A stretch of 11,351 nucleotides of DNA from Candidatus Zixiibacteriota bacterium (GTDB lineage: Bacteria > Zixibacteria > MSB-5A5 > GN15 > JACZUZ01): NCBI GenBank assembly GCA_022572905.1, contig JACZUZ010000019.1, positions 1-11,351 of the forward strand. The letters are read 5' to 3'. Under the pieces are notes generated by a model. The model worked only from the letters and a program-made list of their open reading frames with translations. It did not search any database and was not told the origin of the DNA. This document shows, in pieces, positions 1-5,763 of this stretch. A program made the position numbers and the translations under genes. The stretch's first letter is position 1. Every line of letters begins with the position of its first letter.

Positions 1-505
1 AGTAATCGGGAAATGAATAATGGTCTCCGAGATTTCGCACAGGATCTATGTTCTTGTCGGTGAGAGTTGGTCGTTCCGGTTCGCGAAGAACTGTCCTTAA
101 GACTCCATTAACAAGGCGCGCCTGAGACACACCAAAAAAATACCTCGCCAGATTGACTGATTCGTTTACAGCGGCGGCGGCGGGGATTTTGTCGGTGAAG
201 CGTAGTTGATACATTCCCAGTCGGAGTATATTATTGAGTTTAACCGGAAGTTTTTGCGAAGGTCGCGCAAGATAGAATTTAAGTTCGAAGTCCAATCTGC
301 GGCGCATTTTGACAACGCCGTTTACGAGTCGACGCATGAATCTATGATCGAGCTGATTAAGCGCTACATTTGCAGCGGCGGAACTCAGAGCCTCATCAAG
401 GCTGTCTTTTGTTGTCTCAAACTGGTTAAGCGCGAGCAAAGCGGCTCCCCGTGTTTTGTCTATTTCGCTTCGCTCCGGTGAAGATTTGCTGACTTTGCTA
501 AACAT
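1..505 (-). CDS. rsmB: RsmB-like 16S rRNA m5C methyltransferase, N-terminal part (cut by window edge)
   Basis: The visible 168 codons, starting at ATG 503-505, encode the NusB-like RNA-binding domain that precedes the methyltransferase domain of RsmB/Sun, the enzyme that makes m5C967 in 16S rRNA. Visible family features are an N-terminal KTRGAALLALNQ helix, LDEAL, DHRFMRRLVNGVV, then NNILRLGMYQLRF, DKIPAAAAVNESVNLAR and ARLVNGVLR. These are the conserved core of the NusB/RsmB fold and read in order without interruption. The SAM-binding and catalytic cysteine motifs would lie beyond the left edge. A GGAAAAG stretch a few bases upstream of the ATG is a weak ribosome binding site. The gene starts 29 bases after the radical-SAM/DUF2344 gene and is probably co-transcribed with it. 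A free-standing NusB is less likely, because at residue 168 the frame is still open and past the normal NusB length. Confidence 0.88.
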   Translation of the reverse strand, partial: MFSKVSKSSPERSEIDKTRGAALLALNQFETTKDSLDEALSSAAANVALNQLDHRFMRRLVNGVVKMRRRLDFELKFYLARPSQKLPVKLNNILRLGMYQLRFTDKIPAAAAVNESVNLARYFFGVSQARLVNGVLRTVLREPERPTLTDKNIDPVRNLGDHYSFPDY

Positions 506-534
506 AGGGCTTTTCCAAGCGCGGGCGTGAAGAA

Positions 535-2919
535 TTATAGTCTTAAACTCAAGCGATGAATCCTGATGGACGGTATTCTACTCCGTTCGACCAGGCCTGA
601 AACTTTCAAGAATTCTTCAGGCCGAACATAGCTTCTTTCGGTCAGCGCGACTGTAAGTCTCAAAGTATGCGCTCCCGGTTCAGCGCTAAACCATTCGGAG
701 GGGCGACCATTTTCTATCACAGCGGATTTGATCAATGGTCGCAGATTGATTTCCGTTGTCTTGGTTTTTGTCTTTCTCTGAATCCACAATTCCCGCTCAG
801 CCAGCGTTCGCTCGAGTTTTTGAATGTCTGTGTCAGGCGGCAGTTCAATTAAATAATTCGCCTCTTTAACCAGAGACAAAATCGATTCCCCTCGCAGACC
901 AATAGGTTGACTGCCAAGAACAAAAAATTCCGGCGGCAGGGCCTTTGTAAATTCGCGTAACGTGTCAGTGCAAACTTGAGATTCAAGCGTGATATCCAAA
1001 AGCTCACACTCGGAGCTGAAACCTACCGGCAATGGCGGCCCGAACGATAATCGAAGTCGCGGACGCATGCCCCGGGTGTAGCTAACCGGAAGATTTATGC
1101 GCATGATGGCCGCTTCGAGAGCGCGTAGATTATCAAGATGAGAGAGAAATCGCGCTAGCCCTACTCTTCCCCAGGTAAAACGAATTTTCCCACTGACTTT
1201 TTCCGTATCTTGTCTGGTAATTGTTTTCTTGCGGCCGCGGCCGAAGCTGGAGTGACTCTTTATTCCCTGCGGCTGAGCTTCGGGGCTTATTGGCGCCGGC
1301 GTTGTTTGAGATTTTGGTAAACTTAAAGATACGAAATTCTCACCGGCGCTTTGATCTGATCTCTCAATACTGCCGGAATTTCCAGTCACTGGATTCCGGA
1401 ACGTGTCTATCGACTGCGCCTTCAAAAATTCTGATTTGGACGAGCATATTTCTTTTATATCGAGCGTTTCTTCGATTTCGCAGAACTCAGAAAATTCTGC
1501 GAGATTACTCCACGCTCCGCGCAAAATCAGCGCGTTGACATATCTTTCGTATACGCTTCCAATAAAAAATGCCACTCCCTTGATTCGGCATTCTCTTTTG
1601 ATTTTTTCAAATGATTCGTGAAAAATGTCCGGTCCAACTAAACTCGCAGAGCCTCTCTTATCTTCCGTTTGCGATATTGACGGCGTTATACGGAATTTGA
1701 TTCCCCGCTGGGTTGAAATGAAAGTCCTAAGCGCGTTGATCTCAGCAATTGTTTCCGCTACTTCGTCGTTGTGATCCTCTGACACACCCAGTTGAACTTT
1801 TAGCGATATGGACTTAATCGCTTTGCGATCCAGGCATGCCAGAGCGGATTTCAGTTGGTCTGGCGAATACGTCAAGGATAATCTCTTTGCCGCAAGGGCT
1901 GACAGCGCCGGAATATCAATTTCAATTCTCACTCGGCTAAAGCGAGCCATAATCGCTACGGTGTTTTTATTAATCTGGCCGGGATTTACACCAAGCAAAG
2001 AGACGCTCATTCTGGATATATCCAAGTCCTTCGTGACGCGTTCAAGAAAAGCGCCTATATCCAATTCGCCTCTCAGGGCGACAAGATTCTCAAATTGCAA
2101 TTCTCGTAAGCCCCCCGAACGGATCGCCTTCAGTGCTGTTTCAATCAACCCATCAACCGAAACGAGTTCGGGGCCGGGGCCGGGGCCGCGACCGGATTCG
2201 CTTTCGTTTACCGGTAGCGGCGACATTCTGCGAAAAATCATCCTGGTGCGATAGTTTGCAACTTCTGTAGTCGGTGTGAGCGGTGATTCTGGTAGCAAAC
2301 ATAATCCGGGCGCATTGGAAGAAATTCGCTGGAATCCAAGAGCCTCGTTCAGCGGGATTACTTCATCGAATATTTCAGATGCAAGCTTCGGGACGGCTTC
2401 AGTTGGAGATATTCCTATCAGGAGTGGATATGCGTTTGGAATTCGGTTTCGTTTTGAGCTATGCGGGGAAATCCCCATCCTCTTCAGATTGCGAACGACG
2501 CGAATCAGTTCCGTCCAGTTCCTGATAGAGAAATAGATTTTCTGTGCGGAATTCAGAGGGACCATCTGCGGAATTACAAATTCCGGAGCTTTCAGATTTT
2601 GCAGCGCCCGTTCGGTGTCGCGATCAAACATGTAATAGCGACCAACTCGAAAATCTCCCCGTTGTCTTAGTGAATTAGCCAAGGCAACATCAATGGGATC
2701 ATTCACAGAAGACTCATAGCTGGACATTCTAGCCAGAGCGATCAAGGCCTCGGAGCTTTCTTCGCATCCAATAACTTCCGAGCGGATTTTTTCAGCGCTC
2801 CATTCACATCCCACAAACCGACTCGGTTTGATTACATATGGAAGAAAGTCTCTCTCAAGAGTTTCTCGTAAAGATAGCGTTGGAGTGTAATCTTCCTCTA
2901 TTGTCCGGAGTGGGTTCAT
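535..2919 (-). CDS. Radical SAM/DUF2344 fusion protein with degenerate radical SAM domain
   Basis: This protein of about 794 residues has the architecture of the TIGR03960 plus DUF2344 (TIGR03936) fusion. The N-terminus carries the family-like LPYVIKPSRFVGCEW. NAYPLLIG followed by EIFDEVIPLNEA resembles the B12-binding-like region. KRLSLTYSPDQLKSALA then ISLKVQLG resembles the later radical SAM strands. The last 210 residues or so are a well-conserved DUF2344, with GLARFLSHLDNLRALEAA and RLRLSFGPPLPVGFSSE. The radical SAM CxxxCxxC motif is absent anywhere in the protein, and the expected region holds a Gly-Pro repeat, so I infer it cannot bind the 4Fe-4S cluster. A Ser/Pro/Gln-rich linker joins the two halves. 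The start could be ATG 2919 (chosen) or TTG 2940; an in-frame stop lies just beyond the TTG, and neither has a strong ribosome binding site. The cellular role of this family is not established. Confidence 0.82.
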   Translation of the reverse strand: MNPLRTIEEDYTPTLSLRETLERDFLPYVIKPSRFVGCEWSAEKIRSEVIGCEESSEALIALARMSSYESSVNDPIDVALANSLRQRGDFRVGRYYMFDRDTERALQNLKAPEFVIPQMVPLNSAQKIYFSIRNWTELIRVVRNLKRMGISPHSSKRNRIPNAYPLLIGISPTEAVPKLASEIFDEVIPLNEALGFQRISSNAPGLCLLPESPLTPTTEVANYRTRMIFRRMSPLPVNESESGRGPGPGPELVSVDGLIETALKAIRSGGLRELQFENLVALRGELDIGAFLERVTKDLDISRMSVSLLGVNPGQINKNTVAIMARFSRVRIEIDIPALSALAAKRLSLTYSPDQLKSALACLDRKAIKSISLKVQLGVSEDHNDEVAETIAEINALRTFISTQRGIKFRITPSISQTEDKRGSASLVGPDIFHESFEKIKRECRIKGVAFFIGSVYERYVNALILRGAWSNLAEFSEFCEIEETLDIKEICSSKSEFLKAQSIDTFRNPVTGNSGSIERSDQSAGENFVSLSLPKSQTTPAPISPEAQPQGIKSHSSFGRGRKKTITRQDTEKVSGKIRFTWGRVGLARFLSHLDNLRALEAAIMRINLPVSYTRGMRPRLRLSFGPPLPVGFSSECELLDITLESQVCTDTLREFTKALPPEFFVLGSQPIGLRGESILSLVKEANYLIELPPDTDIQKLERTLAERELWIQRKTKTKTTEINLRPLIKSAVIENGRPSEWFSAEPGAHTLRLTVALTERSYVRPEEFLKVSGLVERSRIPSIRIHRLSLRL
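2170..2187. repeat. (GGGGCC)3 hexanucleotide repeat inside the radical SAM gene
   Basis: Three perfect copies of GGGGCC on the plus strand read as GGCCCC on the coding strand and encode Gly-Pro three times, within RGPGPGPE. It lies at about residues 245-250 of the radical SAM/DUF2344 protein. It is a strand-slippage-prone, G-rich coding repeat. Confidence 0.9.
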
Positions 2920-3013
2920 CGCTAAAGGTGTTTCTTTCAAGTGTGGGCTCTCAGGAACGCGCTCTCAAAAGTCTTGTCGCGAGAGTCTTGAGTATTGGCG
3001 CCAGTGACATTGT

Positions 3014-3037
3014 ATTCGGAAGATTCCTCCTCCGAAT
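3014..3037. repeat. Inverted repeat enclosing a GGAGGAGG sequence, upstream of the radical SAM gene
   Basis: A perfect 7-base inverted repeat, ATTCGGA and TCCGAAT, is separated by 10 bases. On the minus strand GGAGGAGG sits at the end of the first arm and in the loop, about 15 bases before an ATG at 3010. That ATG opens an 18-codon reading frame ending at a TGA inside the leader of the radical SAM gene. It may be a leader structure or chance; it has no homology I recognise. Confidence 0.45.
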
Positions 3038-3049
3038 CTAACTACCGGC

Positions 3050-3082
3050 AAAAAACCCCTCACTCAGAAATGAGCGGGGGTT
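3050..3082 (-). terminator. Rho-independent terminator of the zinc-ribbon gene
   Basis: On the minus strand an AACCCCC arm pairs with AGGGGTT around an inner CTCA/TGAG stem, and the hairpin runs directly into a six-base T tract (plus-strand A run at 3050-3055). It lies about 130 bases after the zinc-ribbon stop codon and before the radical SAM gene, so it should separate the two transcripts. Confidence 0.8.
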
Positions 3083-3094
3083 AAAGTTGTTTCC

Positions 3095-3141
3095 AAGAGA
3101 TCCAAAAAATGATTGCTTTGCAATTGCCTTGAGGGTCTCTT
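3095..3141 (-). other. Nested stem-loop in the 3' region of the zinc-ribbon transcript
   Basis: An outer stem pairs AAGAGATCC (3095-3103) with GGGTCTCTT (3133-3141), with one non-Watson-Crick position. It encloses a perfect inner hairpin, ATTGC-TTT-GCAAT (3112-3124). It sits between the zinc-ribbon stop and the terminator. It could be a 3'UTR structure or part of a small RNA, and no known RNA family is recognised. Confidence 0.45.
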
Positions 3142-3211
3142 GTCCAATTGCGCCGTTTATTATCGCAACGCTATAGTATCGACTCTTGTATAGTAACGTC
3201 GTGCGATCAGA

Positions 3212-3397
3212 TTAGCTGTATACTTCAGACTCGTTGCACTTGCAGACGCCGATATTCTGAGTACGATATCTGACCGATGCGCCGGTGCGCTCAGCTTTGA
3301 TCCACTTTACTCGTGTCATCTCAGTGTCGCAGACTGGGCAAGTCTTGATATGTTTTTTCTTGCTCGCTTTGTCTGCAAAACTCTGCTTTTTCGCCAT
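3212..3397 (-). CDS. Small zinc-ribbon protein, function unknown
   Basis: This is a 61-residue basic protein. The N-terminus is lysine-rich (MAKKQSFADKASKKKH). It is followed by CPVC, about 28 residues, then CKC, which suggests one zinc site of CxxC plus CxC type with a polar, positively charged segment between. There is no signal peptide or membrane segment. The basic tail plus zinc ribbon resembles small ribosome- or nucleic-acid-associated proteins, but I do not recognise the family and give no function. Translation starts at ATG 3395-3397, 4 bases after a strong AGAGGTGA ribosome binding site, which makes the gene convincing despite its size. It appears monocistronic: upstream hairpins separate it from the TPR-like gene, and a good terminator follows at 3050-3082. 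Confidence 0.8.
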   Translation of the reverse strand: MAKKQSFADKASKKKHIKTCPVCDTEMTRVKWIKAERTGASVRYRTQNIGVCKCNESEVYS

Positions 3398-3401
3398 AAT
3401 A

Positions 3402-3409
3402 TCACCTCT
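3402..3409 (-). promoter_or_regulatory. Strong ribosome binding site of the zinc-ribbon gene
   Basis: AGAGGTGA on the minus strand lies 4 bases before the ATG. It is one of the two best Shine-Dalgarno sequences in the window and fixes the start of this short gene. Confidence 0.75.
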
Positions 3410-3419
3410 CGCAATATTC

Positions 3420-3438
3420 CGATATGATTTCCATATCG
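3420..3438. promoter_or_regulatory. 19-base palindrome (CGATATG-N5-CATATCG) upstream of the zinc-ribbon gene
   Basis: Two perfect 7-base arms, CGATATG and CATATCG, flank the spacer ATTTC. It lies 23-41 bases before the start codon and just upstream of the ribosome binding site. The dyad is suited to a dimeric repressor or to a 5'UTR hairpin. No regulator can be named. Confidence 0.5.
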
Positions 3439-3457
3439 TAAGATTAAAGTTTCGATT

Positions 3458-3480
3458 CCTCTAACCACCGACCCCAGAGG
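3458..3480. repeat. Second inverted repeat in the zinc-ribbon leader
   Basis: CCTCT and AGAGG arms are separated by 13 bases, about 20 bases upstream of the 3420-3438 palindrome. It may form a weak stem in the same leader. At 5 bp it is close to chance expectation. Confidence 0.25.
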
Positions 3481-3550
3481 CCTATTTTTCTGTTAAGCCA
3501 TTGCCAAACAACGGATTAGAATACAATCGATCCTGGTCTCGACTGTCTGA

Positions 3551-3569
3551 TCCGGGCATTATGCCTGGA
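3551..3569 (-). other. Hairpin after the TPR-like gene, possible transcript end
   Basis: TCCGGGCA pairs with TGCCTGGA (one G-T wobble on the plus strand) around a 3-base loop, 10 bases beyond the stop codon of the TPR-like gene. A competing CCGG/CCGG pairing overlaps it. There is no T tract, so it is not a canonical terminator. It may protect the 3' end of the transcript or act with Rho. Confidence 0.4.
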
Positions 3570-3579
3570 GCCGGACAAG

Positions 3580-3861
3580 TCAGGTGGGCCGGTCGGCCAA
3601 CTCAATTATACTAATTCCGCGGCGAATTTCAAGCAGTAGTTCCAGGGTATGGCAAGCAATTTCGATATCCGGTGTTGGAGTGGAATTTTGCTGGCGGTAG
3701 CCGGTTAAATCGCGGAGCGCATCGGAATAGCGTTTTTCTTTCAATGCTATCATTCCGCCGGCGTAGGCCTTAGCGGCCGGAGACATTCGGATCGTTTCTT
3801 TGGGTGATGATATCACGGATTTGGTCTCAGGGATCATGGCTTTGGAATCAGTGGGTGACAA
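3580..3861 (-). CDS. Small TPR-like protein, last gene of the PATAN operon
   Basis: The predicted product is 93 residues if translation starts at TTG 3861. After a low-complexity Ser/Thr/Pro N-terminus, residues 28-60 read AYAGGMIALKEKRYSDALRDL, spaced like one tetratricopeptide helix pair (small residue, Gly, Leu, Tyr, Ala-Leu). A second helical pair follows, ending in LELLLEIRRGISIIELAD. It is probably a cytoplasmic protein-protein interaction module; I recognise no specific family. The TTG lies 23 bases after the stop of the preceding gene, which fits operon spacing, but the ribosome binding site is weak. ATG 3837 or ATG 3786, just before the helical part, are alternative starts. It is likely co-transcribed with the two genes before it. 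Confidence 0.6.
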   Translation of the reverse strand: MSPTDSKAMIPETKSVISSPKETIRMSPAAKAYAGGMIALKEKRYSDALRDLTGYRQQNSTPTPDIEIACHTLELLLEIRRGISIIELADRPT

Positions 3862-3884
3862 TTTCTTATCTCAATTCTTGACGC

Positions 3885-4583
3885 TCAAGCGTTCGCCGCG
3901 CTTACAGCGTTTTTCCCAATTTTCTCGGCTTCCCGAAGTTTCTTGACGTATGGCTCCACCTTATAGCCTTCTGTCTTCAAAAAGTAGATAAGCGCCGCGC
4001 CCATTCGCAAAAATCGTTTATCGCCCCGAACAGCCGCTGATTTTAGAATATTATCGAGACGGCTCAAGAGATGATCTGACTCTTTGAAGTCACCTTCGAT
4101 ATATTTTACCATCTCTGTTAGTGAGCTGGCGAACTTCCGAGACAGTTCTTCGGGAGTTTTTTCCGGGCCTCGCTTAAGAACCATTGTCCGTCCCTTAGCG
4201 CTCCTTGATTCGGGATTTGATTCGGGAAATTGGTCCGCAGCGCCTGACTCTTTTTCGCGCATCCGGCCCGCAAAGCGATTTATTCCCTCTCTCCAACTTG
4301 TGTCTGAATCGGGTAGTGATTCCTGCATTTTTAGAAGCATTCCAGAAATCAATCCTCTTTGCGGTTGATTCAGAAACTTGGAGCTTATCAGATTTTCTCT
4401 GCGACTGAGCCAGTCGTTTACTTCAAATCCGACATTGTGTCCCGACATAGACATTTCAGAGATGCGTTCCAGCTCTCCGATCGCCTCCAACGTGGATATT
4501 TCCTCCTGGCGTGAGTTCACCATCCGCTCCAAAAACGATTCCAGCACAACTTCATATGATCTTAGTTGTTCAATTCGTTCCAC
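3885..4583 (-). CDS. Uncharacterised helical protein coupled to the PATAN gene
   Basis: This 232-residue soluble protein has no signal peptide or membrane segment, and I recognise no family. It looks almost entirely helical: an N-terminal part of about 100 residues rich in Glu/Arg/Leu, a polar linker at about 105-140 (Glu, Ser and Pro rich, probably flexible), and a C-terminal helical part with LLSRLDNILKSAA and MGAALIYFLKTEGYKVEPY. It starts at GTG 4581-4583 behind a GAGGAG ribosome binding site and overlaps the end of the PATAN gene by 22 bases. Translational coupling suggests that the two products work together or in a fixed ratio. It might be a partner or effector of the PATAN protein, but that is inference from position only. 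Confidence 0.75.
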   Translation of the reverse strand: MERIEQLRSYEVVLESFLERMVNSRQEEISTLEAIGELERISEMSMSGHNVGFEVNDWLSRRENLISSKFLNQPQRGLISGMLLKMQESLPDSDTSWREGINRFAGRMREKESGAADQFPESNPESRSAKGRTMVLKRGPEKTPEELSRKFASSLTEMVKYIEGDFKESDHLLSRLDNILKSAAVRGDKRFLRMGAALIYFLKTEGYKVEPYVKKLREAEKIGKNAVSAANA

Positions 4584-5578
4584 AATTTCTCCTCGGATTC
4601 CTCTCTCTGGATCATCCGATTTTCCGTTTTCATAGTTGGCCGCTCCGAAACCATCAACTCGGTTAAAGTCTCACTTCCTACCATTCGGCTTGTGGACTTT
4701 GGCAGATCGGTGACGCCCGCGCCCATGTTTATAGTCATGGGGTCGCTCTTAAGATATTCTTCAAGAAGAGTCGTCAGCTGAGACATTTTCTTTTCAAGCT
4801 TGTTGTCTTCCTGTTCGGCTCCAGTCGCAATTATATTTTCGACTTCTGTTTCTGAAACCAGACCCGCAAGTTTCAACGCGGCCAGCTTCTTAAGAGTGTC
4901 TACTTCGGACAAATTGGAGATTTCTATTACATCCCGAATGGTTCTTCGGCCGTTTATCAGAGCCATTATGTTCCATTCTTCAGGATTCAGGTTTATATCC
5001 ATCGGATGATTCGTTGCGGCCTGGCTAATGGCGAAAACAGTGTCAAGGCTGGGAAGCGTATCGCGAAGATGATTCATTTCATCCAGCCTTCGCAGTCCCT
5101 CGAGAATAATATTCTCTGTTGAAAGTTCGACAGTAATTTCTTCCTCAGTCGGATATTGGTTTTCATAAAACTTAAAATTGCCGCTGTCCCAGGACATTAG
5201 CGAATACATGAGTTCCTTAACCTGCTCGGTTACTACTTCAATTATATCCGCCCGATCTACCGCATTCATCTCAACCAGGATTTCACCCAATCTGCGAGTG
5301 TTTTCTGATTTTTCCTGGGTCTCCACAGCGCAAGTGAGTGTTTCAGCGGAAATCTTCTCGCGCTCGCGGAGCAGTTGTCCCAAATGCATAGTCTGGCGGG
5401 GTCCGTATCCATAGGTTACTACTCCATCCTTGAAGTAGACCATAACAATATCACCTTCGCGCTGAATCCCCAGAGTCCCACTCTTTCTCCCCATCGACAA
5501 TAATTGAAGAATTTCGGGTAATTTGAATCTCTCGATATTACCCTGCAGATCCATATCAGCTTGAACTGGATTATTCAT
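4562..5578 (-). CDS. PATAN/DUF4388 domain protein with C-terminal winged-helix-like region
   Basis: This 338-residue cytoplasmic protein belongs to the DUF4388 (PATAN, PatA N-terminal) group. Residues 9-60 read MDLQGNIERFKLPEILQLL, then RKSGTLGIQ and VYFKDGVVTYGYG, the usual start. Residues 66-135 contain RRLGEILVEMNAVDRADI and LMSWDSGNFKFYE, the second half of this domain. Residues 195-245 (NPEEWNIMALINGRRTIRDV, then LKKLAALKLAGLV) match the winged-helix-like segment common in these proteins. The last 80 residues are polar and probably disordered or coiled. PATAN proteins occur with two-component systems, MglA-type GTPases and surface motility; the exact biochemical role is not settled and none of those partners is in this window. 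It is the first gene of a probable three-gene operon, with an AAGGAAAGG ribosome binding site before ATG 5578. Confidence 0.85.
   Translation of the reverse strand: MNNPVQADMDLQGNIERFKLPEILQLLSMGRKSGTLGIQREGDIVMVYFKDGVVTYGYGPRQTMHLGQLLREREKISAETLTCAVETQEKSENTRRLGEILVEMNAVDRADIIEVVTEQVKELMYSLMSWDSGNFKFYENQYPTEEEITVELSTENIILEGLRRLDEMNHLRDTLPSLDTVFAISQAATNHPMDINLNPEEWNIMALINGRRTIRDVIEISNLSEVDTLKKLAALKLAGLVSETEVENIIATGAEQEDNKLEKKMSQLTTLLEEYLKSDPMTINMGAGVTDLPKSTSRMVGSETLTELMVSERPTMKTENRMIQREESEEKLWNELNN
4589..4594 (-). promoter_or_regulatory. Ribosome binding site deciding the GTG start at 4583
   Basis: GAGGAG on the minus strand, 5 bases before GTG 4581-4583, lies inside the last codons of the PATAN gene. 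It supports the GTG start and the 22-base gene overlap. Confidence 0.7.
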
Positions 5579-5731
5579 TCTTACGCCTTTCCTTGACGGT
5601 TCTCTCGTCGCGCCGCCCTAATTCGCTACCAGAGGATTTCTAATCCAAGGGGACTGACGCGACCCTTAAGATATAAATAGGAAGTTCAATCCCTGGAGAA
5701 AAGCCGAATCTCTTTGATGGAATTGTTCGTG

Positions 5732-5755
5732 AAATATACGAGAGTTACGATATTT
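5732..5755 (-). terminator. AT-rich hairpin just after the PfkB-kinase gene, weak terminator candidate
   Basis: AAATATACG pairs with CGATATTT, with one bulged base and a 7-base loop, starting 8 bases past the stop codon of the kinase gene. It lacks a T tract and is AT-rich, so termination would be inefficient. The remaining 150 bases up to the PATAN gene show no clear promoter that I could identify, though one is expected there. Confidence 0.35.
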
Positions 5756-5763
5756 GAGATGTC

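Noticed and set aside
206..481. 91-codon plus-strand frame at the left edge
   Set aside because: It is antisense to the well-conserved NusB-like domain of rsmB, which explains the open frame.
1221..2254. Plus-strand reading frames of 105 and 148 codons antisense to the radical SAM gene
   Set aside because: They are serine/arginine-rich mirror frames of a recognisable minus-strand gene, with no family features of their own.
3440..3480. Possible tRNA T-arm (TTTCGATTCC) in the gap upstream of the zinc-ribbon gene
   Set aside because: The bases around the loop do not pair as a T-stem, and no acceptor or anticodon arm can be built.
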